From assembly GCF_018375725.1 (NCBI RefSeq), contig NZ_JAHACR010000002.1:1-64000 (forward strand): a stretch of 64,000 nt of DNA. Direction: 5' to 3'. The notes under the pieces are model-generated. The model was not told the DNA's origin. It saw nothing but the letters and a program-made list of their open reading frames with translations, and did not search any database. Source of the DNA: Burkholderia sp. (lineage in GTDB: Bacteria > Pseudomonadota > Gammaproteobacteria > Burkholderiales > Burkholderiaceae). Positions within the stretch are counted from its first letter, which is position 1, and each line of letters starts with the position of its first letter. The position numbers were made by a program, and so were the translations under genes. Positions 1 through 7,563 of the stretch are shown here, one piece after another.

Positions 1-18
1 TGCCCCCTCGAGGGGGCA
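1..18. terminator. Perfect GC-rich palindrome, terminator-like
   Basis: The first 18 bases form an uninterrupted palindrome (TGCCCCCTCGAGGGGGCA). No T run follows, so it could be the end of a terminator for a gene outside the window or a protein-binding site. The left context is cut off. Confidence 0.35.
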
Positions 19-54
19 ACGGGCCTCAAGTGACTTTTCAAACCCTCGCGGGGA

Positions 55-76
55 CGCTCCCCGATCGTGGGGAGCG
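55..76. repeat. Hairpin upstream of first gene
   Basis: CGCTCCCC and GGGGAGCG pair around a six-base loop, 30 bases before the first gene. It covers an upstream in-frame ATG at 67, which is why that ATG is not taken as the start. It may be a terminator without a T run or a leader structure. Confidence 0.35.
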
Positions 77-105
77 CTTCTCGCATTCAACTTTGGAGAA
101 GCAAC

Positions 106-1083
106 ATGGATCAAGTGAAATTGCCGGAAATCGTCTGGGCGTCCAACGGTTTCGCTACGGAAATCGCGAAGGTGGACGGAATTGCGATCGGTCACGTGGC
201 ACTCCGCGGCCGTCCGGATTACGACGACGCATACGAGGTGATTCTTTACAACTCGGAAGGCGAAAAGAACTCGTGGTCCGGGAAGCCGGATCCGGCAGCA
301 ACTGCCCATGTGGGCCCCGAGCAGGACAAGGCGACATTCCTGAAGATGGTCGAAGAGGCGCTGGAGCGCGGCACGCCCAGCGACGTTTTGACGATCATGA
401 AAAGGAACGGGCAGCGCAATGGCTCCTTCCCGGAGCGCGTGCGATTCAACTGGGGCTTTCACGATGGCACGGCCGAAGCGGAACGTGCGGCGGTCAGGGA
501 CATGGAGGGTCATCAGGATCGCGCCTATGCACACGGCTATGTCCGTGGCGTACTGGCATGGAAGAACCTGGGATATCGTCCCGAGACGAGCGATGAAGCA
601 TGGTCGGCCTACCAGAACCATCCGGTAGTAGGACAGGCAACGGGGAAACTGCCGGAAGTCTCGGTGGCCACACCCGCGAGCTTGCCAAAGGCCTACCGCG
701 TCGAAGTGACGGGCGGCGGCGATCTGGATAAGTCGCCTGGTGTCGCGATCTTCGAGGTGAGTGAGGAGTCGGCCCGGAGTATCATCAAGCTGTCCTCGGT
801 GGTCAGGGCCAACGACCTGTACAAGGTCGAGAAGTACGACTGTCGAGCTCAGTACCTTCAGTATGATCCGGAGACTGATCCCGATGACGCGCTGGATGCG
901 GGCGAAGAGAACGCCGTCCGTTCCGAGTGCGACATGCTGGTGGTTACCGATGACGCGTTTTACTTTCGAGCCTATGTGAAGCACACGGACGTTGCTGTCG
1001 AGTGCGCGTCACAACCGATCGCGGAACTGGCGGCGCACTTCGCCATTCCGTTCGAAGACCCGAGGCACAAGCAGGGCAATTAG
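106..1083 (+). CDS. Hypothetical protein, 325 aa
   Basis: A soluble, acidic protein with no signal peptide or membrane segment. Start ATG 106 is chosen because GGAGAA lies 5 bases upstream; the earlier ATG at 67 sits in a hairpin. The first 190 residues are charged and mostly helical in character. The last 110 or so look like a separate beta-rich module rich in Asp and Val and containing four Cys. I do not recognise a family. It appears monocistronic: a hairpin precedes it and a strong terminator follows at 1120. Confidence 0.75.
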   Translation: MDQVKLPEIVWASNGFATEIAKVDGIAIGHVALRGRPDYDDAYEVILYNSEGEKNSWSGKPDPAATAHVGPEQDKATFLKMVEEALERGTPSDVLTIMKRNGQRNGSFPERVRFNWGFHDGTAEAERAAVRDMEGHQDRAYAHGYVRGVLAWKNLGYRPETSDEAWSAYQNHPVVGQATGKLPEVSVATPASLPKAYRVEVTGGGDLDKSPGVAIFEVSEESARSIIKLSSVVRANDLYKVEKYDCRAQYLQYDPETDPDDALDAGEENAVRSECDMLVVTDDAFYFRAYVKHTDVAVECASQPIAELAAHFAIPFEDPRHKQGN

Positions 1084-1119
1084 TCTTCGCCCACCATGTA
1101 ATCCATCAACATGAACTCT

Positions 1120-1162
1120 GCCCGCTGTGTGCTCCTTTGGAGCGCCGGCGGGCGTTTTTATT
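1120..1162 (+). terminator. Intrinsic terminator after the first gene
   Basis: GCCCGC pairs with GCGGGC around an inner GCTCC/GGAGC stem, followed by TTTTTATT. The stem sequence closely resembles the terminator at 8877-8940, so the two probably share an origin. Confidence 0.85.
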
Positions 1163-1177
1163 GGTGCGTCCAGTTTG

Positions 1178-1203
1178 CGAACTTGCGAAATTTCGCAAGT
1201 TCG
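1178..1203. repeat. Perfect 26-bp palindrome
   Basis: The half-site CGAACTTGCGAAA is followed directly by its exact reverse complement, with a central AAATTT. This is not a terminator, as it has no loop and no T run. Such a dyad is typical of an operator or centromere-type site. Its TTGCGA/TCGCAA arms recur as a spaced inverted repeat around the toxin-antitoxin promoter at 3858-3901, and a shorter CGCGAAATTTCGCG occurs at 3767-3780. Confidence 0.6.
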
Positions 1204-1325
1204 TGTCGGGGAACATTCGAGCCGACCACGCGTACGTCAGAAAGAGGCCCGAATAGGCGCTCATTCCGGATTCCTGCGCGGAAGCGGCGTCAATAGAATT
1301 TTGGTCAAGGGATTCTGCCGCTACC

Positions 1326-1354
1326 TTGAACAGCGACACGCCCATATCGGATAA
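1326..1354 (+). promoter_or_regulatory. Candidate sigma70 promoter
   Basis: TTGAAC at 1326 and GGATAA at 1349 are 17 bases apart, 15 bases before the start codon region of the next gene. The -10 match is weak. Confidence 0.35.
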
Positions 1355-1369
1355 CTGATAGGAGCTCGA

Positions 1370-1762
1370 ATGCAACCGGAACACCTTTGGAACATGCTCG
1401 TGGGGACCACCATCATGGATTCCGCGACGTCGGGGTACGCGACTCGCGTCGGCCGGCGGCCCATGCCGCCAAGGCTGAAGGAACTCCTGCAACTTCGCGA
1501 TCTCCCGCCGGACGTGTGGACGGACAGCGATCGCACGCTCGTGGAAAGCGTGCGCGGCCTGGCGAAGGTCCTGATGAACGGATCCCTCCTGCAGGAAGAC
1601 GTGGCATCAATGGGTATCGGCCTCGGCGTCTCGAAAGAACTGATGGTCTGTCTCGCCGCGTTCGCCGAACCTGGTGAAGTCGCCGGCGAAGGCGGCGTCG
1701 GTACCGCCCGGCCGGCACAGAACACGCTGGACGTCATGCTTTCGAATATCCGAGTTCTTTGA
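1370..1762 (+). CDS. Hypothetical protein, 130 aa
   Basis: A small soluble protein starting at ATG 1370 with a GGAG ribosome binding site 6 bases upstream. It is predicted mainly alpha-helical, with a central stretch (about residues 30-100) of charged and hydrophobic heptad-like character. It has no signal peptide and I recognise no family. It stands alone between the palindrome at 1178 and the candidate small RNA at 1850. Confidence 0.7.
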   Translation: MQPEHLWNMLVGTTIMDSATSGYATRVGRRPMPPRLKELLQLRDLPPDVWTDSDRTLVESVRGLAKVLMNGSLLQEDVASMGIGLGVSKELMVCLAAFAEPGEVAGEGGVGTARPAQNTLDVMLSNIRVL

Positions 1763-1849
1763 CGAGGTGACCGGCGGTCACTGAATCTGGGGCACGACAA
1801 CACCAAATTAGAAACAGCTTCCCAACAAGAAGCAGTTGTGCCATACTGA

Positions 1850-1932
1850 ATTCCTCTCAGGTTCTAGCACGGCCCTCGGATTGGCTAGAACACTTTTGAA
1901 GCGTCGCCCTGAAAAGTGCGACGCTTTTTTTT
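1850..1932 (+). ncRNA. Candidate small RNA with two hairpins and intrinsic terminator
   Basis: An 8-bp stem (GTTCTAGC 1861-1868 with GCTAGAAC 1884-1891) is followed after 9 bases by a 7-bp terminator hairpin (GCGTCGC 1901-1907, GCGACGC 1918-1924) and eight T. The T run lies on the + strand, so it does not serve the converging umuC. A possible promoter is TTCCCA near 1817 with CATACT near 1840. There is no start codon with a ribosome binding site. The size and layout fit an 80-nt small RNA; a stand-alone terminator for upstream readthrough is the alternative. Confidence 0.45.
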
Positions 1933-1974
1933 CACCGTGCCGCCGGCGTCTCCGCCTGTCCAGCGTCGTGCAGC

Positions 1975-3273
1975 CTAAGCACGTACGATTGGCAGTTGGT
2001 TCCAATCGGTCGTGTAGGCTGGTGTTAGCCGCTCCGGTCGGTGCCGCCACTCCTGCGCGAATCCGGCGCCGGCTAACTTCACGGTGCCGCGACCAAAGCG
2101 CGCGTTCAGTGCGTCGACCGTCTGCATCAGTGCTTGCGGATCTCGGCCATTTCCCGTCACTGTCGGCACGTCGGCGCCGAACAGCTCCAGTTGCTCGACA
2201 TCGACCGAACTGAGGTCGAACAGCATCACGCCCGCTTTCGCGTAGCGCACCCCTTGCCTGAAAATCCGGCGTAGCGCGTATCGTGCGGCTTGGACGATCT
2301 GCCGGGTGTCTTGAGTTGCCGATGTCAGCCGGATCGAGGTCGACGCGGAGAAAGGCGCTTCGCGCTCCCGAAACGGGCTGTTGCGAATGAAGACCTGCAG
2401 TGCGCCCGCCCGCGAGCGTTGCGCGCGCAGCCGGTGCGCAGCGCGCTCAGCAAATTCCGCGATCGCCTCGGCGAGTTCGGCTTGCTCGATCACGACGCGG
2501 CCGAACGAGCGCGACGTCATGATCTGCTTGCGCGGCGCCGTGTCCGCGCCCAGGTCGATGCAGGGCGTGCCGCGCAGTTCGCGCACAGTTCGGGCAAGAA
2601 CCACCGAAAACCCGCCAGCGATCCCCTCCGGGTCGGCGCGTGCGAGGTCGAGTGCGGACGCGATGCCCAGTTCACGCAGCCGCGGCGCTAAGCGCGGCCC
2701 CACACCCCATACGTCGCCGATGTCGACTTCCCTCATCAGGGTCGCCAGCGCACCGCGCGGCATCGCAGTGAGGTCGCACACGCCGTTCCAGTGTGGCCGC
2801 TTCTTGGCGACGTGATTGGCGAGCTTCGCCTGGGTGTAGGTTGAGCCGATGCCGACGCACGTTGGGATGCCGACCCATTGCAGCACGCGAGCGCGCATCT
2901 GTTGCGCGTAGTCGGTCAGGTTGTCACGAATGCCGTCGACGAACAGAAACGACTCGTCGATGCTGTAAATGTGCTGGTCGGGCCCGAACTGCCCGATGAT
3001 GGCCATCATGCGATCACTGATGTCCGCATACAGTTCGAAATTCGCGGACAGCGCGACGAGGCCTGCGTCGTGCTCCAGGTGGCGAATCTCGAACCAAGGT
3101 TGGCCCATCTTGATCCCCAGCGCCTTGGCTTCTGCGGTGCGTGCGATCGCGCAGCCGTCGTTGTTCGACAGAACGATCAGCGGCCTGCCGACGAGCGCCG
3201 GACGGAACACCCGTTCGCACGAGCAATAGAAGCTGTTGCCGTCGATCAGCGCGACGGGGCGCGACGTCTTCAC
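1975..3273 (-). CDS. umuC: DNA polymerase V catalytic subunit UmuC
   Basis: A Y-family error-prone polymerase that copies past damaged bases during the SOS response. The 432 aa length matches E. coli UmuC (422). Catalytic carboxylates are visible: D11 in ALIDGNSFY, and D106/E107 in YSIDESF. The little-finger and C-terminal UmuC regions follow. The start is taken as GTG 3273, which overlaps the umuD stop as GTGA and has AAGG upstream; a longer ATG start at 3309 would overlap umuD by 40 bases. It is co-transcribed and translationally coupled with umuD, and its operon is under the LexA box at 3727. Accessory elements often carry such plasmid-type copies (RumAB, MucAB, ImpAB). Confidence 0.95.
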   Translation of the reverse strand: MKTSRPVALIDGNSFYCSCERVFRPALVGRPLIVLSNNDGCAIARTAEAKALGIKMGQPWFEIRHLEHDAGLVALSANFELYADISDRMMAIIGQFGPDQHIYSIDESFLFVDGIRDNLTDYAQQMRARVLQWVGIPTCVGIGSTYTQAKLANHVAKKRPHWNGVCDLTAMPRGALATLMREVDIGDVWGVGPRLAPRLRELGIASALDLARADPEGIAGGFSVVLARTVRELRGTPCIDLGADTAPRKQIMTSRSFGRVVIEQAELAEAIAEFAERAAHRLRAQRSRAGALQVFIRNSPFREREAPFSASTSIRLTSATQDTRQIVQAARYALRRIFRQGVRYAKAGVMLFDLSSVDVEQLELFGADVPTVTGNGRDPQALMQTVDALNARFGRGTVKLAGAGFAQEWRHRPERLTPAYTTDWNQLPIVRA

Positions 3274-3710
3274 GGCAACGCCTTGATGCAAAACGTCGCC
3301 ACGCCCCATATCTCGAGCACGTTACCGTCACGTGGGCGGATGTCCGGAAACGTGGGGTTGGCGGCCAACAGTTTGACGACGCCGCCGCGTTGATAGAGCC
3401 GTTTGACGGTCAATTCACCGTCGACCACCGCCACGACGATATCGCCGTGGCGCGGTCGCACCGCACGATCGACGATCAGGCGGTCACCGTCGTCGATCCC
3501 AGCGTCGCGCATCGACGGGCCGCTGACGGTCAGGAAATAGGTCGCGAGCTGGTGGCGGATCAAGACCTGGTTCAGGTCGATGCGCGAGACGGCGTGGTCC
3601 TGCGCGGGTGACGGGAAGCCAGCCGGAACGCGCGCGAGGACTTCGGCCACGGGCACGGGCTTGCCACAGTCGATCTGCGGCGCGGTGTTGGGATCCGGGG
3701 TGGCGGACAT
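3270..3710 (-). CDS. umuD: UmuD, self-cleaving S24 subunit of DNA polymerase V
   Basis: A 146 aa LexA-fold S24 peptidase-like protein. RecA filaments trigger its self-cleavage, and UmuD' then joins UmuC. The Ser-Lys pair is visible as S66 in GPSMRDAG and K103 in ELTVKRL; an Ala-Gly cleavage site lies at about residues 30-31 (VPAGFP). ATG 3710 is chosen because AAGGA lies 9 bases upstream and the LexA box is 17 bases further on. A longer in-frame ORF to 3878 would run through that box. Confidence 0.95.
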   Translation of the reverse strand: MSATPDPNTAPQIDCGKPVPVAEVLARVPAGFPSPAQDHAVSRIDLNQVLIRHQLATYFLTVSGPSMRDAGIDDGDRLIVDRAVRPRHGDIVVAVVDGELTVKRLYQRGGVVKLLAANPTFPDIRPRDGNVLEIWGVATFCIKALP

Positions 3711-3726
3711 GGCGAATCCTTGGGTA

Positions 3727-3742
3727 CTGTACAAAAATACAG
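3727..3742 (-). promoter_or_regulatory. LexA (SOS) box of umuDC
   Basis: CTGT-N8-ACAG with an A/T-rich spacer (CTGTACAAAAATACAG) matches the proteobacterial LexA consensus exactly. It lies 17 bases upstream of the umuD start and overlaps the likely -10 region, so LexA should repress the operon until DNA damage. Confidence 0.9.
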
Positions 3743-3857
3743 TATTCTGCACCAAGGGACGCCGGGCGCGAAATTTCGCGTGTGCGGACGCAGCACTTTT
3801 TGCCGATATGCCGCCCAGCGCGGTGATGTCGTCCTCTCGTACACAAGCCCTCGAATC

Positions 3858-3885
3858 TTGCGATTTTGACGACGACAACTATAAT
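3858..3885 (+). promoter_or_regulatory. Sigma70 promoter of the antitoxin-toxin operon
   Basis: TTGCGA (3858-3863), a 16-base spacer and a consensus TATAAT (3880-3885). TTGCGA and TCGCAA (3896-3901) form an inverted repeat flanking the -10 box, a likely autoregulatory operator. The same arms form the core of the palindrome at 1178-1203. Confidence 0.7.
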
Positions 3886-3917
3886 GTTGGCAGAGTCGCA
3901 AATTTTCGGAGGGAGTC

Positions 3918-4553
3918 ATGATTCAAGTCCATGAAGACTCAAACACGGACGTAGTGTTGAGCCTGCCGCTCCCGCGCGGCACCGATCCGGTCATTGCTTC
4001 CTCGCTGCAAAAGGGGATCGAAGAGCTGCTGGTTGTCATTCTGGCCACGCCTCAATGGGAAACAGGGCTGTTCCAGCGCGCGGATGAAATCGCCCGGGCT
4101 TTTTCGGGCCTGTCGGCGCCGGCAGCGCCGTTGATCGAGGAGCGTATCCGGCGCCAGAAGACCATGCGCGAGGTTTTCGCGCGGGGAGATTGGCTCACGG
4201 CAGAGCAGATCAATGCGCTGCAGGCAACGCCGCCCACCAATAAGGCTCAACCCGCGAGTGACTGGAAGCGGCGAGGGCGTGTCTTTGGCGTGACGTTCAA
4301 TGGCAAGGAATACTTCGCGGGCTACCAGTTCGACGCGATGTGCCAGCCGCTGCCAGTGATCAAAGACATCCTCGAGGCGCTCGGGCCAGTAGAGGATGCG
4401 TGGAAGGTCGCCGCGTGGTTCCATTTCCCGAATGGATGGATTGCCGGGCGTGGCGCACATGAGGCCGAGCCGGTTGCGCCGCGGGACGCGCTCGATCGTC
4501 GTGATGACGTCGTTGAAGCCGCCCATCATCTGCACGGGGAGTACGTCGCCTGA
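3918..4553 (+). CDS. MbcA/ParS-type antitoxin (DUF2384-like)
   Basis: A 211 aa protein directly upstream of a RES toxin. The C-terminal part (about residues 130-175) has the MbcA/ParS/Xre toxin-binding pattern: PLPVIKDILEALGP, then WKVAAWFHFPNGWIAG, then a Pro-containing turn. It lacks an obvious N-terminal Xre helix-turn-helix; residues 60-115 are helical and may take that role. GGAGGG lies 6 bases before ATG 3918. Its stop overlaps the toxin start by one base, so translation is coupled. The role as a neutralising, autoregulating antitoxin is inferred from context and motif. Confidence 0.8.
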   Translation: MIQVHEDSNTDVVLSLPLPRGTDPVIASSLQKGIEELLVVILATPQWETGLFQRADEIARAFSGLSAPAAPLIEERIRRQKTMREVFARGDWLTAEQINALQATPPTNKAQPASDWKRRGRVFGVTFNGKEYFAGYQFDAMCQPLPVIKDILEALGPVEDAWKVAAWFHFPNGWIAGRGAHEAEPVAPRDALDRRDDVVEAAHHLHGEYVA

Positions 4554-5191
4554 TGACCGGCCTGCACGTACCCGGCGCGGCGGAGCCGTTCACCGTCCTG
4601 CCCATTTCCCGAGAGGATGTACCCGCTTGGTATCACGCGTATTGCACCCACCCTCACGGCACGACGTCGACCACGTTCTCCGAAGGCTGGGGCAATACGC
4701 GGTTCGCGCCGATCAACCTCCCGGACGGCTCGCCGGTCCACACGTGGTACGCGGCGAGTTCGTTCGAGTGCGCCATCATGGAGTCGCTTTTCCACGATGT
4801 GACGCTCAATCCGCCCGGGGTCTTCTATCTCGACCGCTTGACGCATTACCGGATCGCGAAGGTGCTTCTGCCTGACCCGATCCAGTGCGTCAGCTTCCAT
4901 ACGCCGTATCTGCCCGCCCTGGAGCTGACGCGGGCCGATTTGATCGACAGCATTCCGGCCAAGTATCCGCAGACCCGCCAGTGGTCGCAGGCTGCACACG
5001 ATCAGTGCCCGACAGCGCAGGGGATTGCGTACGGATCCCGCAGGAATGACGCCGGCCGGTGCGTGATGCTTTTCGGGCAGAGGCTGTCATCACCCCGTCT
5101 CGACGTTCTCGGCGATGACTCACTGGCGGTCGATCCGCTCCGGAGCAAGGTATTGCGGCTGGCGGACAGCCTGAAGATCTCCGTCATCTGA
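4553..5191 (+). CDS. RES-domain toxin (NAD-degrading family)
   Basis: A 212 aa RES-domain protein. The three conserved residues are visible: Arg50 in WGNTRFAPI, Glu72 or Glu77 in FECAIMESLF, and Ser162 in AYGSRRND. Characterised members (MbcT, Res of Photorhabdus and Pseudomonas) break down cellular NAD and arrest growth; that activity is inferred here. ATG 4553 overlaps the antitoxin stop as TGATG, with GGGGAG upstream. Together with the upstream gene it forms a type II toxin-antitoxin unit, useful for stabilising an accessory replicon. Confidence 0.9.
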   Translation: MTGLHVPGAAEPFTVLPISREDVPAWYHAYCTHPHGTTSTTFSEGWGNTRFAPINLPDGSPVHTWYAASSFECAIMESLFHDVTLNPPGVFYLDRLTHYRIAKVLLPDPIQCVSFHTPYLPALELTRADLIDSIPAKYPQTRQWSQAAHDQCPTAQGIAYGSRRNDAGRCVMLFGQRLSSPRLDVLGDDSLAVDPLRSKVLRLADSLKISVI

Positions 5192-5281
5192 CCGCGAAGG
5201 CGCTCGCATGGGCGCTCTTTTGAAGTTACGGTCAGAGCGAAGAAGCATGGGACATGCGATTCGTTGCCTTGTCGGGAGAGC

Positions 5282-5309
5282 TTGATCCAGGCTCGCCGTT
5301 CAGTACAGT
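5282..5309 (+). promoter_or_regulatory. Sigma70 promoter, 16-base spacer
   Basis: TTGATC (5282-5287), 16 bases, TACAGT (5304-5309), 39 bases before the next start codon. One of a set of similarly built promoters in the window. Confidence 0.65.
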
Positions 5310-5347
5310 GTTGATTCGAAACGCGCTAAGCGACGAAGGAAAAGGCG

Positions 5348-5677
5348 ATGACGCTTCCCATCAAACCGCAGAAGGCGAGACGGATTCACCTCGCCAACGA
5401 AGGAATAGGAAAAAGCGTGACGAAACCTCACAGCATAGATGTGTCCTCGAGGGGAGATACCGTGTGGGTGACGGCGCACGATGGCTCGTGCGTCGGGCGC
5501 TTCAGCAAGCGCTTTGGGATCGACGTGCATCGAACCGTGACGGAGCAGCTGGAGGGTGCCGATCAATGCCTGCATTGTACGCATGAGCCAGCCGGGGAAG
5601 CCGAGTGGAAAGCGTTCCGTGAGGCAGTTCTCCAACACCACGGGATTGATGTTCCAGTCGACGTAATCGACTTTTGA
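5348..5677 (+). CDS. Conserved hypothetical protein, 109 or 86 aa
   Basis: A small soluble protein with a clear beta-rich core (VWVTAHDGSCVGRFSKRFG) and a CLHCTHEP motif (two Cys and a His) that could bind metal. It resembles phage and plasmid hypothetical proteins common in Burkholderia, from memory. Two starts are possible: ATG 5348 with AAGGA, or an internal GTG near 5417 with AGGAATAGGA. The second gives an 86 aa protein beginning at the conserved-looking part. It is first in a run of small genes served by the promoter at 5282. Confidence 0.7.
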   Translation: MTLPIKPQKARRIHLANEGIGKSVTKPHSIDVSSRGDTVWVTAHDGSCVGRFSKRFGIDVHRTVTEQLEGADQCLHCTHEPAGEAEWKAFREAVLQHHGIDVPVDVIDF

Positions 5678-5703
5678 ATCGGCAACCAACAAGGAGCAGA
5701 TCG

Positions 5704-5943
5704 ATGGAAGCGATCTCGCCCAAGCTGACGGATGCGCAGATCCGTGTCATGCGATGGCTGTCTCGAGGTTGGGCGGCCGAGCCGGGCGCCGGGTCGGCCG
5801 TAATGGTGAACGGCGCCCGCATCTGCAACGTGGATACGATGCAGGCGCTGTATCGCGCGGGGTTCGCTACCCGTGACAATCAGGGATGCTGGCGAGCGAC
5901 GCCGTCAGGTTTGGCGCTGCGCGACCGACTCCGACAGGAATAG
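5704..5943 (+). CDS. Small winged-helix-like protein, 79 aa
   Basis: ATG 5704 follows AAGGAG by 7 bases. The pattern LTDAQIRVMRWLSRG, then a Thr-Met-Gln-Ala-Leu helix, then a GCWRATPSG hairpin resembles a compact winged helix, but no recognition residues can be named. It is part of the 5.3-7.5 kb gene run, 26 bases after the preceding gene. A DNA-binding role is only a suggestion. Confidence 0.65.
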   Translation: MEAISPKLTDAQIRVMRWLSRGWAAEPGAGSAVMVNGARICNVDTMQALYRAGFATRDNQGCWRATPSGLALRDRLRQE

Positions 5944-5953
5944 GAAAAAATCA

Positions 5954-6229
5954 ATGAATCTGTTCATGACATCAACACCGGCGATTGGCGACTGCCAGCG
6001 CGAAGGCCGCGACGCATTCCGCGAACACGGGGTGACGGGGCGAACGAAGCACGATTACCCTGACGGCAGCGTACAGAAAGTGGCATTTCTCGATGGCTTC
6101 TCGGAAGAGAAGTATCGGGCCGGCGAGGGCGCCATCGATGAGGCTCGTGCATATCACGCCCTGACCGTGCGCGACGCCGCTAAGGACCGGGCATGGGCCG
6201 AAAAACTCAGTTCGGGAAATTGCCATTGA
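5954..6229 (+). CDS. Hypothetical protein, 91 aa
   Basis: ATG 5954 follows AGGAATAGGAAAA. A hydrophilic, probably helical protein with several Glu/Arg-rich stretches and no signal peptide or membrane segment. I recognise no family. It lies 10 bases after the winged-helix-like gene, so the two are likely co-transcribed. Confidence 0.6.
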   Translation: MNLFMTSTPAIGDCQREGRDAFREHGVTGRTKHDYPDGSVQKVAFLDGFSEEKYRAGEGAIDEARAYHALTVRDAAKDRAWAEKLSSGNCH

Positions 6230-6276
6230 CGTCATATCTCGCGGAGGTCAGCACCCTTTAAACGGAAATAACGCCA

Positions 6277-6480
6277 ATGAGTCGCTATATTCAGATCGTT
6301 CCCGGCGTCCTGTTCGCTGCCGAAGTGCTGAGTCCCGAATGGGGCCGCGAACATCGGCAGTATCCACCCGCCGCACAGTCTAAGTCTGTCACGCAATCCG
6401 CGCGGCGAACGACCAGCGAAATCACCGAAGGCAAGCGAGACCTCCGCGAAGCCAACCTTGGTCAGATTGAACTGTTGTGA
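6277..6480 (+). CDS. Hypothetical protein, 67 aa
   Basis: A short ORF with a weak purine-rich ribosome binding site (CGGAAATAA). The first 20 residues are hydrophobic with a YIQIVPGVLF pattern and the rest is basic and polar. It sits in line with its neighbours but has no recognisable domain, so it is less certain than they are. Confidence 0.5.
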   Translation: MSRYIQIVPGVLFAAEVLSPEWGREHRQYPPAAQSKSVTQSARRTTSEITEGKRDLREANLGQIELL

Positions 6481-6493
6481 AGGAAAAGCCGCA

Positions 6494-6976
6494 ATGAGTG
6501 AAATAACCATTGCCGACGCGATGCGCCTAGCCATCAATCTGCTTCGGGATTCTGCGGAATCCCGAAAGATGCCATCCGGGGAACCGCTTGGCGACGATGG
6601 AACTGCGGTTCATGCAGCTGCCGCGGACGAATTGAGTGCGTTGTTGTCGCCTCGGCCAGGGGAGCGCGACGTCGCTTTTCCCGTCGAGTTGGACCCATCG
6701 TTCATTCGAGTGAGTATGGACATGTGGCGCAAGGCAACGGATATGCAGATCCCGCTGCACGATGCGTTCAAGATTCATTTCATGGAGCGGCGTAAATCGC
6801 TCCTCGAAGGTTTCGAGAAGACGGGAAAAGCATGGCTCGCCATGTTGCGGGGCATGAAACCCACATCAAATGCGAGTGAGCTCGTGGCTCTACGCACCGA
6901 CATCGAGGAGTTCGTGAGATGGGCTGAGGACGGACTCGAAACGCTAGCGCGTCTCGGGAGCGGTCACGACGCCTGA
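6494..6976 (+). CDS. Hypothetical protein, 160 aa
   Basis: ATG 6494 follows GAAGGAAAAG. A soluble, mainly helical, acidic protein. The N-terminal 50 residues include a Pro-Ser-Gly-Glu-Pro-Leu-Gly-Asp loop and a Leu-Ser-Ala-Leu-Leu-Ser helix, a layout often seen in small phage and plasmid proteins of unknown role. I recognise no family. It lies 13 bases after the preceding gene. Confidence 0.7.
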   Translation: MSEITIADAMRLAINLLRDSAESRKMPSGEPLGDDGTAVHAAAADELSALLSPRPGERDVAFPVELDPSFIRVSMDMWRKATDMQIPLHDAFKIHFMERRKSLLEGFEKTGKAWLAMLRGMKPTSNASELVALRTDIEEFVRWAEDGLETLARLGSGHDA

Positions 6977-7004
6977 GAGCATCGAAATAAGAGGGAGAGT
7001 TTTG

Positions 7005-7511
7005 ATGCGGAACACCACGGTACTGGCCACGAGGAAGGATTTCAATCCGTTCACGCTCGCGCTCAAGGTGCGCTGCGAGGCCGAAGGTGAAGTGCTCGTG
7101 CGCATGCGCAATGGCGACTACTGCAAGGTCGTCTACCGGCCGGCCAACCCCGAGGACTACACGGGAGAGGCTTTCCACAAGACGGATCACTCCTCCTACT
7201 GGGACCCCAACGGGGAATCCATCACCAGTTCCGATTTCGATATCGTCGAGCTCGTCGACACGGGGGCAACGGCGCACACGAAGACGATCACGGCCGACGA
7301 ATTCCGCGACGGTGCCCGCGACGCGGTTCTCAAGGCGCTCGACACGTACATGCGCGAGCTGACCGGCTGCGATAACGCCCGCGGCGCTCGCGATGCGGAT
7401 CTGCCGAAGTTGTTCGCGGGAATCGACGCCCACATGGACCTTGTTGCGGCACGCCTCAACCACCCCGACAGCGACGAGGTCGGCTCAGCCTACCTCTCGA
7501 TCTCCCCCTGA
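7005..7511 (+). CDS. Hypothetical protein, 168 aa
   Basis: ATG 7005 follows GAGGGAGAG. Residues 1-90 form a beta-rich half with several aromatic residues (DYCKVVYRPANPEDY, SSYWDPNGE); residues 95-168 are helical. It has no export signal. It ends the 5.3-7.5 kb gene run. I recognise no family. Confidence 0.75.
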   Translation: MRNTTVLATRKDFNPFTLALKVRCEAEGEVLVRMRNGDYCKVVYRPANPEDYTGEAFHKTDHSSYWDPNGESITSSDFDIVELVDTGATAHTKTITADEFRDGARDAVLKALDTYMRELTGCDNARGARDADLPKLFAGIDAHMDLVAARLNHPDSDEVGSAYLSISP

Positions 7512-7563
7512 ACAGGTACACCCGTCGCGGCGATCATCGCCGCTAGCGGGTCTTCGCGACCGA

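Noticed and set aside
5199..5220. Terminator after the RES toxin gene
   Set aside because: The GGCGC and GCGCT arms give only a five-pair stem with a wobble; too weak to list despite the TTTT that follows.
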